This document shows, one piece after another, positions 1-7,993 of a stretch of DNA of 27,780 nt. Source of the stretch: Chrysochromulina tobinii (lineage: Eukaryota; Haptophyta; Prymnesiales; Chrysochromulinaceae). Numbering within the stretch: position 1 is the stretch's first letter; every line of letters begins with the position of its first letter. The notes beneath the pieces are model-generated. The model had not been told where the DNA came from. It ran no database searches and saw only the letters and a list, made by a program, of their open reading frames with translations. Both the position numbers and the translations under genes were made by a program. The stretch lies in the NCBI GenBank assembly GCA_001275005.1, contig JWZX01002733.1, positions 1-27,780 on the forward strand. Reading direction: 5' to 3'.

Positions 1-282
1 GCCGACGAGCCAGGTGCCCTTCACCGCCGCGATCGCGCCGCTCTCCACCGACGCGAGCAGCGTCTCAACGTCAAAGTAGGGGTTCGGTTCGGCGGCGGCG
101 CCGCTCGTGACGATCGTCTGCGACTGGGCCGTGGGCGGCCCGCCGAGGCCGCCGGCGAGCAAGTTGCGGCTCGTCGGAGTTCGAGCTCCTCGGAGGACTC
201 GGCGGAGGACTCGGCGGAGCACAGCGCGAATCGTGCTGGCCTCTGTCGAGGTGGAGGAGCCCTTCGAGTTGGAGGTGCCCAT
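1..282 (-). CDS. N-terminal part of an unknown protein, runs off the left edge
   Basis: Reading the minus strand from an ATG at 282, the frame stays open for 94 codons to the window edge, so only the N-terminus is present. The protein begins MGTSNSKGSS: Gly at position 2, Ser at 6 and Lys at 7 fit the consensus for N-myristoylation, which would attach the protein to a membrane once Met is removed. A Ser/Thr-rich start is followed by an Arg-rich segment with a small repeat (RRVLRRVLR), a Gly/Pro stretch, and then a more ordinary helical-looking segment (YFDVETLLASVESGAIAAVKG) at the edge. I do not recognise the family. The next gene upstream on this strand, SF3B1, ends 308 bp away. The start is the first ATG after an A/T-richer leader with a TATA-like box. 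That a gene is here is fairly likely; its function is unknown. Confidence 0.55.
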   Translation of the reverse strand, partial: MGTSNSKGSSTSTEASTIRAVLRRVLRRVLRGARTPTSRNLLAGGLGGPPTAQSQTIVTSGAAAEPNPYFDVETLLASVESGAIAAVKGTWLVG

Positions 283-590
283 GTGCTGCCTATTTTTACT
301 AATTGGCGCGGACAAAAAGTTGAGGAAAAAGTTCCGGCGAAACTAACCAGGCAAAGTAAAAGTTGACAAAAATGAAACGCTCGCGTCGTTGAGTTCGCTT
401 ATAAACACGACCACACGCATGCGCGCGGCGGGCGCCGGACGCGAGTTCTGCTCACGGCTCTCCCGCTCGCTCCTCTGTCGCTGCTCAGTCGCTCCGCGCC
501 GTCCTCGTTCGATCAGGCCCCGCGCTCGCCCCGGCGCACCTCGGCCGCCCCTTCGAGCCGCCCCTCTCGCCTCTCGCTGCTGCCCTCGCC
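283..590 (-). promoter_or_regulatory. Intergenic region: 3' flank of SF3B1 and putative promoter of the left-edge gene
   Basis: Both flanking genes are on the minus strand, so this 308-bp gap holds the 3' end of SF3B1 and the promoter of the left-edge gene. On the minus strand a TATA-like TTTATAAG lies at about 398-405, some 117 bp before the ATG. The stretch 290-410 is clearly richer in A and T than its surroundings and contains the motif TCAACTTTT twice. The TATA assignment rests on position and sequence only. Confidence 0.35.
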
Positions 591-3500
591 TCACAAGAAG
601 AGCTCGAGCTCCGTACGCTCATACTTGTTGAGCACGTCGTCGCCAATGCGCGGGTAGCAGGGTACGAGCGCGGGCTGGGCGCCAATGTACAGGTTGTTGT
701 AGACCTTCCAATAGACCTCGCGCACCTTGCGCGCGGGGTGGAAGAGCCCTTGCAGCACGTACTGCAGCACGCGCGTCGGCCCGAGGCAGCAGCGCATGCC
801 CTCGATCGCTTCCATGACCGCATTGATCACGTGGGGAGATGATTCGAAAATGTTCGGCCACACGAGATTGAGCAGGTGGACCATCGCATCCTCGACGCCG
901 AGCCCGACGGTACCGAGCGCCATGTGCTTCACCGTGGTGCATGCCGTCTGCCGATGCACGAGATCCCGATCCATGAGGGCGTCCTCGAGGAGGGGCACGA
1001 GCGCGTACACGTAATCCTTGCCCATCTCGCCGATGTACTCGAAGAGGAACGAGAGGCTCTTGAGTACGCCGTTCTGTACGTTCAGCTCGGGGATGCGGTA
1101 CTCGTTCATGAGGCCGGGCAGCACGGTGAACGGCGAGCAGGTCTCCGCGACGATGGCGATGGCCACCGTCGTGCACACGCGGTTCTGGCGCTCCTGCACC
1201 TTGAGGTTCTGGAGCAGGGTCGCGAGCACGTCCTGCGGCCCGATGGCCTTCGCAATGTACCCAAACGTGTTGACGGTCGCGCGCCGGATCGCCTTCTTGT
1301 GCGCCTTGAGCATATCGAGCAGCTCGAAGCAGATTCGCATCCACTCCTTGGCAGAGACGAACTCGGCGCCGCGGTCGGCGATGCGCCCGACGAGGTCGAT
1401 GCAGTTCTCCTGCACGACCTCGTGACGGTTCTTGAGGATGGGCGAGAGGCGGGGGAGCAAGTCCTTGATGGGCGGCGTCATCTTGCTCATGCCGATCACG
1501 TTCACGATCGCCTTGAGCGCGCCCAAGATGGAGCCGAGCACGTCGGGGTACTCCTCGCCCAAGTACTCGTACAGCACGACGCCCAGGTGTCCCATGAGCT
1601 GCTCCTCGTGGCAGGTGCGCATCACGCTCGCGATACGCGCCACCAGATCGGCCGCCTGCTGGCGCACATTCGCCGACTTGTTGTTGAGCCGCCACTTGAT
1701 GGTGCCGCAGATCTGGGGCAGGTACGGCTTGGTGCGCGCGCCGAGGGCGTGCACGATCGTGCCGAAGCCGTTGAGCATCACAGCCGTGTCCTCGCTCGTC
1801 TGCTCCTGGAACGAGAAGAGGATGCCGTCGACGAGCTGCTCCTCGAGCCGTTGGTCGATGTCCGCGGCCGAGAGCTTGCTGATGACCTTCTCAATCGTCT
1901 CCATGACCATCTTGCGGTACGGCTCGCTCTCGTCCTTGAGGTCCTCGACGATGCGCGTGATGATCTCCGAGGCTCCCACCTTGTTTGCGAGCTCCTCGGT
2001 CGTCTCCACGAGCGCGCGGTAGTTCCGCCGGTCGAGCGCCATGCGGCGCACCCAAAAGTGGCGGAAAAAATCGGGCAGGATCTCATCGCGCACGTACTGC
2101 GGCGACACGCCCTCGGTCGCGACGCACTGCTTGACCACCTTGAGCACGATCTTCTTCATCTCCTCGTCGGGCGAGGCGAACTCGCGCAGCAGGATGAGCA
2201 CGACCTCGCGCGTGTAGTAGTTGGCGTACTGGGCGTCCATGAGGGGGATGATGAAGCCAATCGCCTTGAGGAAGGCGGCGAGGCCCTTGCCGCGGTGCTG
2301 CCGGATGCCCTTCCACAGAGGCTTGAGGACCGAGTCGAAGGCCTCGATGCCGTACGGGGTCGCCGCCTCGGCGAGCGCGGCGAGCGAGAGCGCGGTGATC
2401 GTGCGCACCTTCTGCTGCTCATCCTGCAGGCCAGCCTCGATGATCTCGACGAGCGGGCGCAGGTGCGGCAGCACGGAGCAGCCGAGCAGGATCGAGATCT
2501 GCTGCACGATCTTGATGCCCGTGTGGCGCGCCTGCCAGCTCTTCTTGGACTGGCACACGGCACGTAAAAAGGGGAGCAGCGCGGGCACGCCGAGCGCAGA
2601 CGCGACCACCGAGAATGCGCGCGCCGTCGTGTTGCGCACGTACTCGTCCACGTTGTCGATGTCCGGGCGCATCGTGGCGATCATGGTGGCGAGGCCGGCG
2701 GCCTTGGAGAGGTTCGAGATGATCTCCCGCCCTTCGACGCGCGCATAGTAGTCCTCGTCGATCAGCAACGGCTCGATCACGACGAGGATCTTGTGCACGT
2801 ACGGGCGCACCAGGTCGTCGAGCTTGTACAGCACGCGGTCGATCACCTTGACGAGCAGGTGGCGCTCCTGGTCCTCGAGCGTGGGCGACATGAGCAGCGG
2901 CAGGATGTGGTTGAAGAGCGGCCCCGCCCCAAACTCGCGCGCCTTGTCCGTGAGTTGGCGCAGCGCCTGCTTGCGCATGGGCGGCGTGCCGTTCTTGACC
3001 TTGAGCAGCAGCTTCATGATCTTGCGCTCGCGCGCCTCGTCGGCACTCATGTCCTCCGTCTCCTCGTCCTCGCGCAGCAGAGGCGCGAAGAACTGATAGT
3101 CCTCCGGCTTCACAAACGGCAGGCCGGCGGGCGTCGCGGGCACGTCCGAGCCGAGCGAGAGGCTCTGCTCGGACGGCAGGGAGTAGAGCGGCGTCGCGCC
3201 CGGGCCGGGGGTAGGCGTGGCCATGAGCTTGCGAGCGGGCGTGCGCAGCGGCACGTAGCTGTCGGGCGGCTTGAGAATCTTGAAGCCCTCGGGAGGGAGC
3301 ATTGCATCCAGATCCTCGTCCGTCAACGGCCGATTCCGAGCTTCGATCTCGCTCGCCCATCGCATCTGCTGCATCGCCTCGGGCGTCATGTCACTCAGCC
3401 TCCCCATCTCCGTCCCAAAGCCGCGGCCCATGGCCGCGTACACGTTGGGCGTCTGCGCGTCGATCGGGCCGGCGGGTGTCGCGCCGGGCGTCATCGAGAT

Positions 3501-4904
3501 GCCGAGCGGCGTCGTGCCGAGCGCAAGGCCCTGCGGCGTCGCTCCTAAATTGGCAGGAGTCTCATCCCACCTCGACTTTGGCGCCGCCGCCGCTGCTGCT
3601 GCTACGCTGCCAACGGCCGGCGTCACGTCCCACGAGCTGCCCGCTGCAGCGCGTCCCGGCGTGGGCGTCTCGTCCCATCGATTGCGCCCGGGCGTGGCAT
3701 TGACGCCCCCCGCGCCCTCCACACGGCCTGGCGTCGGTGTACTGTCCCAGCGCGAGCCCGCCGCGGCACCCACGTCGGCGCGGCCGGGCGTCGGCGTCGC
3801 ATCCCAGCGAGAGCCGCCCGCCGCGTCCACACGGCCCGGCGTCGGCGTCGCATCCCAGCGCGAACCGCCCGCCGCCGCGCCGCCCACGCCCGGAGCACGC
3901 CCCGGCGTCGGCGTTGCGTCCCACTTCGACGCGACGGCTACGCCCGTCACGCCCGGAGCACGCCCCGGCGTCGGTGTCGCGTCCCACTTCGATGCCTCCA
4001 CGACGCGGCCAGGAGTGGGCGTCGCGTCCCACTTCGATGCCTCCACGACGCGGCCAGGAGTGGGCGTCGCGTCCCACTTCGATGCCTCCGCGACGCGGCC
4101 CGGCGTCGGCGTCGCGTCCCACTTGGATGTGACAACAACGCGGCCCGGCGTCGGCGTCGCGTCCCACTTGGACGCATCGACGACGCGTCCAGGGGTGGGC
4201 GTCGCGTCCCATTTCGATCCGCCGACCGCGCTGGCGGCCCCACCCACCTCCCGCCCGGGCGTCGGCGTCGCATCCCAGCGGCTCCCTTGAGGCGCGGGCG
4301 TCGCTACGTTGTCCCACCGACTCACCTTCTTCTTGCTCGGATCCTCGAGCGCGGCGACCCCGGGCGCGGCGGCGGGCAGGTCCCAGCGGCGGCGCTTCTT
4401 GGCGGCGGCCGCGTCCCCGCCCGCGGCCGCCGCCTCCTCCGCGGCCGCCTCCTCCCGCTCCTTGAGCTTCTTGCGGAGCTCCTCTCGCTCACGCGCCACC
4501 TGCTGCTCAGCCATCACATCGCGGTACGTGCGCACCGACGGGTCGGGCGTCTGGTCGCCCATGGCGAAAGCGTCGACGCGTGAGGGCGAGAGCACGCGCT
4601 GCCGGCGCGCGTGGTACTCGTCCTCGCGGTCCGCGATCCGATTCGACGTGCGGACGCCCGCGAGCGGATCCTCCGACTCCTGCTGAGGCACGTCGAGCAG
4701 GTGCCGCGGCGCGGTGAACGTCGAGCGCTTGGCGATCGGCTCCTCGCCATCGTCCTCGGCGTCGTCGCCCGCGGCGATGGAGGTTTCGAAGCCGGAGACC
4801 CGGTCCTTCTGGTACAGCTCGTCGTCCTCAGCGAGCTGCGCGAAGCCGGTGCCTCGCGCCCGCTGCTGCTGGGCTTTGGCGATCTCGTCGTCGAGGTCGG
4901 CCAT
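591..4904 (-). CDS. SF3B1: Splicing factor 3B subunit 1 (SF3b155), U2 snRNP
   Basis: This 1437-residue protein is the scaffold of the SF3b complex of U2 snRNP, which holds the branch-point helix in the nucleus. It starts [13 protein letters not shown] and is a single exon. Residues about 195-450 are an array of W-D-x-T-P motifs, the U2AF-ligand-type motifs bound by UHM proteins. Residues about 500-560 ([24 protein letters not shown]) match the p14/SF3B6-binding region. From about 600 to the end come the HEAT repeats, nearly collinear with animal SF3B1. Positions mutated in human cancer are conserved: human R625, H662, K666 and K700 correspond to R757, H794, K798 and K832. By my alignment R1206 and V1210 match the human pladienolide-site residues R1074 and V1078. 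The protein is about 130 residues longer than human SF3B1, mostly because of the expanded motif array. It is divergent from the 840-residue gene across a 280-bp gap. Confidence 0.97.
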   Translation of the reverse strand: MADLDDEIAKAQQQRARGTGFAQLAEDDELYQKDRVSGFETSIAAGDDAEDDGEEPIAKRSTFTAPRHLLDVPQQESEDPLAGVRTSNRIADREDEYHARRQRVLSPSRVDAFAMGDQTPDPSVRTYRDVMAEQQVAREREELRKKLKEREEAAAEEAAAAGGDAAAAKKRRRWDLPAAAPGVAALEDPSKKKVSRWDNVATPAPQGSRWDATPTPGREVGGAASAVGGSKWDATPTPGRVVDASKWDATPTPGRVVVTSKWDATPTPGRVAEASKWDATPTPGRVVEASKWDATPTPGRVVEASKWDATPTPGRAPGVTGVAVASKWDATPTPGRAPGVGGAAAGGSRWDATPTPGRVDAAGGSRWDATPTPGRADVGAAAGSRWDSTPTPGRVEGAGGVNATPGRNRWDETPTPGRAAAGSSWDVTPAVGSVAAAAAAAPKSRWDETPANLGATPQGLALGTTPLGISMTPGATPAGPIDAQTPNVYAAMGRGFGTEMGRLSDMTPEAMQQMRWASEIEARNRPLTDEDLDAMLPPEGFKILKPPDSYVPLRTPARKLMATPTPGPGATPLYSLPSEQSLSLGSDVPATPAGLPFVKPEDYQFFAPLLREDEETEDMSADEARERKIMKLLLKVKNGTPPMRKQALRQLTDKAREFGAGPLFNHILPLLMSPTLEDQERHLLVKVIDRVLYKLDDLVRPYVHKILVVIEPLLIDEDYYARVEGREIISNLSKAAGLATMIATMRPDIDNVDEYVRNTTARAFSVVASALGVPALLPFLRAVCQSKKSWQARHTGIKIVQQISILLGCSVLPHLRPLVEIIEAGLQDEQQKVRTITALSLAALAEAATPYGIEAFDSVLKPLWKGIRQHRGKGLAAFLKAIGFIIPLMDAQYANYYTREVVLILLREFASPDEEMKKIVLKVVKQCVATEGVSPQYVRDEILPDFFRHFWVRRMALDRRNYRALVETTEELANKVGASEIITRIVEDLKDESEPYRKMVMETIEKVISKLSAADIDQRLEEQLVDGILFSFQEQTSEDTAVMLNGFGTIVHALGARTKPYLPQICGTIKWRLNNKSANVRQQAADLVARIASVMRTCHEEQLMGHLGVVLYEYLGEEYPDVLGSILGALKAIVNVIGMSKMTPPIKDLLPRLSPILKNRHEVVQENCIDLVGRIADRGAEFVSAKEWMRICFELLDMLKAHKKAIRRATVNTFGYIAKAIGPQDVLATLLQNLKVQERQNRVCTTVAIAIVAETCSPFTVLPGLMNEYRIPELNVQNGVLKSLSFLFEYIGEMGKDYVYALVPLLEDALMDRDLVHRQTACTTVKHMALGTVGLGVEDAMVHLLNLVWPNIFESSPHVINAVMEAIEGMRCCLGPTRVLQYVLQGLFHPARKVREVYWKVYNNLYIGAQPALVPCYPRIGDDVLNKYERTELELFL
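3660..4290 (-). repeat. Tandem array coding [11 protein letters not shown] units inside SF3B1
   Basis: About a dozen near-identical copies of an 11-residue core ([12 protein letters not shown]) are separated by 4-10 residue spacers. In the centre (about 4000-4210) the period is exactly 45 bp (15 codons, [15 protein letters not shown]) and adjacent copies are nearly identical at the DNA level, indicating recent tandem duplication. Towards the C-terminal side the units diverge ([30 protein letters not shown]). Confidence 0.95.
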
Positions 4905-5184
4905 GTTGCAAGGTCGCGCGGAGTGGCGCAGCCCCAGGGAGGACCTGTGGTTAGCCCGAGTCTCTGGCGGTGGGTCGCCCGAGGCTCAGGTCCTTCCCAA
5001 AGCGCCGCAGGCACTGTCAAGGTCGTGGAGTCGTCGCTCTGCGGACGTGTCTTCATTCACAGTCTTCATTCCGGAAAGTTCAAGCTGAGAAGGCGCTCGT
5101 TGCGAAAGTTTATCTTCTTGACGAGAGCCCACGTCGATACATCAAACTTGTAGCGTAGAGGCTCCGACAATCGAGAATTTTTCC
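4905..5184. promoter_or_regulatory. Putative bidirectional promoter between SF3B1 and the 840-residue gene
   Basis: The two start codons are 280 bp apart and point away from each other, so both promoters must lie here or overlap the genes. No TATA box is evident. The motif gtcttcattc occurs twice near 5050-5070, and gaaagtt occurs twice (about 5076 and 5103). The function of these motifs is not known. Confidence 0.4.
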
Positions 5185-7707
5185 ATGGACATGGCGACAA
5201 TTGCGCTGCGCGAGCGGCTGCGCAGCACGCAGCAGTCTGTCGCCGAGCAACGCGCAAGCATGCTCGCCACCGCGGAGCAAGCGCTGCAGTCGTTCTCGCG
5301 CGAGGCCGCCTTCTGCGACGACCTGACGCCGCAGCTCGAGGGCACGCTCGCCCTTGCGCGCGCGCTGCCACGGAGCCATGCCGCTGAGGCCGCTGTGCGA
5401 TCGCTCGAGCGCGAGGCGGGCGAGCTGGCGTACCTGAGCGCGGAATGCGCCGCGTGGAAGCCGGCCGTGTCGACTGCCCTCGCGCGCATTGCCGAGGAGC
5501 TCGCCGCTCCGCCCACGTGGCGCCGGCGCACGCGCTCGGTGCTTGAGATTCGCGACGAGAGCGACGACGCGGGCGGCCATGGCGACGGCGAGGACGGCGG
5601 CGGCGACGAGGTCGCGGTGCTCGAGGCCGCCCGTAAGGCCGCGGCCGAGGCCCGCCGGAAGCTCGACGAAGCCAAGGGCGAGCTTGCAGAGGCGGCAGCG
5701 ATCGCGATGCAAGCCGTGTGGCGCCGGTGGTGCGCCCGGCAGCAGAGCGTTCGAGAGGCGACCAAGGTCGCCGAGGCTGCTGCGGCCGCCGTGGAGCGCG
5801 GCGACGTGGACGCGCAGCGCAGGGCTCGTGTGCTCGCACTGCGCGCGGCCATGCTGCGTACCCGCGACGCGAGGCCGAGCGTGAGCTTGCTCACCAGTGC
5901 GATGCTGCTGCCACGGCTGACCGAGAGGTTGCTGGCGGTCCAGCGGCGGGTGAACAGTCTGAACCTTCAGCTGGTCGCGCTCTCGCTGCATGCGGGGCCA
6001 CGGACCAACGCGGAGGGCGGCCTTGCCGCTGCCGCCGCCGTCGCCGCCGCCGCCTCCGCTGTGGCCGCGGCCGCCTCCGCCACCTCCTCCTCCCTAGCCT
6101 CCGCCGCGCCCGCCGCACCGCCCGCCGCCGCACCGCCCGCCGCACCGCCGCCCACGCCAATCGACGGTGGGGGAAGAGAGGGGACCCCCGGCAATCCCCC
6201 CGGCAATCCCCCCGGCTATGGTGTCCTCCGCGGCAGCAGCTTCGGCCGACCGCGCACGCCGCCCGACGCTCAGCTCGGCGCTCAGCTCGGCGCCGGCGCT
6301 CAGAGGAATGAGGCGAGCTTAGCGGACTGGGGTGAGCGTGTCCGTGTGCTCGAGAAGGCGCTTGAGGAGCCGCCGCCGCCGCCCCCGATGGCGCCCGAGA
6401 TGGATCCGGCTGTGTCGATTGCCAACGGCTGTGCATGCATTGCCAATGGCTGTGCATGCATTGCCAACGGCTCCAACGGCTCATCGTCCTCACCCACGGG
6501 GCCTCGCGCCGTGCATGCATTCCGGACGGCTTCGCAGCCCGTCGGGCAGATCGAGCCGCTGCGATGGGCGGCGAGCGAGCGCCTGTTCACGTCGCAGGTG
6601 GCCGCCGGGCAGGCATGGGAGTCCATCCGCGAGGACGAGAGAAACGGCGTCCGCGAGGAGGAGGCGGCGGAGGCGGCGGAGGAGGCGGGGGCGGCCGGCC
6701 GGCCCCCAGCACTGCGCACCGCACATCTGCTAACGGCGGACCTCTCGCTTCCATTGGTGACCGGGCCGCTCACCTCGTCGAGCGCTGGCGCTGTGGGATT
6801 CGGCGCGGGGGCCGCCTCCGCCTCCCCCAACGGCGCCTCCCCCAATGGCGCCTCCCCCAATGGCGCCTCCGCCAATGCTCCGGCTACCAAGGGTGGCTCG
6901 CCGCCGGGGCCGCCGCCGTCGGCGCTCGCGCGAGCACTGCCGCTGCCCACGCCGCAGCCGCCGCCGCCGACCCCGTACGTCGCGCCATCGACGGTCGAAG
7001 CCCTTCCCCATGGCAACGACTTCGGCCGAGATGACGACGACCATCAAGCCTCCGCCGAACCCGCCCTGCCTGCTAGCAGCAGCGACGCGGCGATCATCGA
7101 CGCGGCGGCGGCCATCATCAGAAGCAGCGACGCGGCGGCGGCGCGCCTCAAGGCGCTCAACGCGGCGCGCCTCGCGCTCAACAACACGGCGCCGCCCGCC
7201 ACGGCGCTGCCCCCTTCCCCACTGACGGCTCACTTATGGCTCAACGCGGCGCCGCCCGGCACGGCGGCGCCCGGCACGGCGCCGCGCGGCACGGCGCCGG
7301 CGCCTCACCCCGCCGCCGATATGTGGTGGCTCTCGCACTTTGGCATGCATGCCGAGGCGGTCCCCTTTGAGCGGCTGCGCGTGGCGGCGGAGCTCGAGAT
7401 GGGCGCCCTCTCGTCGGTCGACATGCAGCTGCTGCGTCTCGAGCTCTCGGATGACCGTGGCAAGCTGACCCGCACCGCGCTCTCTCGGCTCCTCGCCGGC
7501 TCCATCGACAACTCCGACGGGCACGCGACCGTGCCCCTTGCGCTACGGGCACTCCTCCAGAGCGCCCGCGCGCAGCTCGATAAGCAGGTGGAGGTCCGCA
7601 TGCGACAGGCGGCCACCTCGCGCGGCGGCGGCGCCAAGCCGCCCATCAAAACCACCCCTGAGACGCGGCGCGGACGCCTCGAGTATCCCGATCATCCTAC
7701 CTTGTGA
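5185..7707 (+). CDS. Unknown 840-residue protein, helical ends with an Ala/Pro-rich middle
   Basis: I do not recognise this family. The start at 5185 is the first ATG; a second in-frame ATG at 5191 has a better context (G at -3 and G at +4) and may be used instead. Residues 1-125 are helical and heptad-like. An acidic Gly/Asp patch follows at about 127-147. A basic amphipathic segment at about 172-187 (AIAMQAVWRRWCARQQ) resembles a degenerate IQ motif. Helical sequence continues to about 275. Residues about 275-650 are low-complexity Ala/Pro/Gly/Ser with short DNA tandem repeats at 6421-6480 and 6823-6880. The C-terminal 130 residues (from MWWLSHFGMHAEAV) look like a folded helical domain with the motif LSSVDMQLLRLELSDDRGKL. 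No signal peptide or membrane segment is seen. A 126-bp GT-AG stretch at 6412-6537 could be an unrecognised intron. A cytoskeletal or scaffolding role is only a guess. Confidence 0.7.
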   Translation: MDMATIALRERLRSTQQSVAEQRASMLATAEQALQSFSREAAFCDDLTPQLEGTLALARALPRSHAAEAAVRSLEREAGELAYLSAECAAWKPAVSTALARIAEELAAPPTWRRRTRSVLEIRDESDDAGGHGDGEDGGGDEVAVLEAARKAAAEARRKLDEAKGELAEAAAIAMQAVWRRWCARQQSVREATKVAEAAAAAVERGDVDAQRRARVLALRAAMLRTRDARPSVSLLTSAMLLPRLTERLLAVQRRVNSLNLQLVALSLHAGPRTNAEGGLAAAAAVAAAASAVAAAASATSSSLASAAPAAPPAAAPPAAPPPTPIDGGGREGTPGNPPGNPPGYGVLRGSSFGRPRTPPDAQLGAQLGAGAQRNEASLADWGERVRVLEKALEEPPPPPPMAPEMDPAVSIANGCACIANGCACIANGSNGSSSSPTGPRAVHAFRTASQPVGQIEPLRWAASERLFTSQVAAGQAWESIREDERNGVREEEAAEAAEEAGAAGRPPALRTAHLLTADLSLPLVTGPLTSSSAGAVGFGAGAASASPNGASPNGASPNGASANAPATKGGSPPGPPPSALARALPLPTPQPPPPTPYVAPSTVEALPHGNDFGRDDDDHQASAEPALPASSSDAAIIDAAAAIIRSSDAAAARLKALNAARLALNNTAPPATALPPSPLTAHLWLNAAPPGTAAPGTAPRGTAPAPHPAADMWWLSHFGMHAEAVPFERLRVAAELEMGALSSVDMQLLRLELSDDRGKLTRTALSRLLAGSIDNSDGHATVPLALRALLQSARAQLDKQVEVRMRQAATSRGGGAKPPIKTTPETRRGRLEYPDHPTL
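6421..6480 (+). repeat. 21-bp tandem repeat (IANGCAC units) in the 840-residue gene
   Basis: Two full copies of a 21-bp unit (6421-6441 and 6442-6462, differing at one base) and a partial third encode A-N-G-C-A-C-I repeats. The unit contains gcatgcattgcc, close to the vocabulary of the intron repeats elsewhere in the window. Confidence 0.8.
6823..6882 (+). repeat. 15-bp tandem repeat (SPNGA units)
   Basis: Three copies of tcccccaayggcgcc at 6823-6837, 6838-6852 and 6853-6867, then a degenerate fourth copy. They encode S-P-N-G-A repeats in the low-complexity part of the 840-residue protein. Confidence 0.85.
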
Positions 7708-7993
7708 GAGGCCCATTTCAGTTATGCGATCGGACTCCCCAGGAGCCCAGGTGTGTGAAGGGGAACCGACCTGAGTGAGTAATCCATGAAGTTCAGTAGA
7801 CCTGAGTGGCTCGTCGATGTGATAGAGCCCCAGACGGTCAAAGGTGCAAGGTGCTTAAAGACTCTCAGTTCGACTTCAAACTCTAATCTGTGAACCCAGT
7901 GTGAACGTAAGCGTGTCCTCTCTTCCGCGGCCGCCGCCGCTCTTCATTCGCGCCGCCGCCGCGGCAGTCGCAGTCGCACTGCCGAATCGCCAA
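7708..7993 (+). promoter_or_regulatory. Intergenic region upstream of the GOLD-domain gene
   Basis: This gap of 286 bp lies between two plus-strand genes and must hold the 3' end of one and the promoter and leader of the next. It contains short near-repeats of gacctgagtg (about 7769 and 7799). I see no TATA box or other recognisable element. The frame of the GOLD gene is open upstream of its ATG to 7901 but has no ATG there. Confidence 0.3.

Noticed and set aside
876-2567. Long plus-strand open frame (563 codons) opposite SF3B1
   Set aside because: It lies wholly antisense to strongly conserved HEAT-repeat coding sequence, and its composition (runs of H, L, E, R, D) is what GC-rich codon use gives on the other strand.
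3271-4290. Plus-strand open frame with RPGVGVASH repeats
   Set aside because: It is the antisense reading of the [11 protein letters not shown] array of SF3B1; the repetition comes from the real gene.
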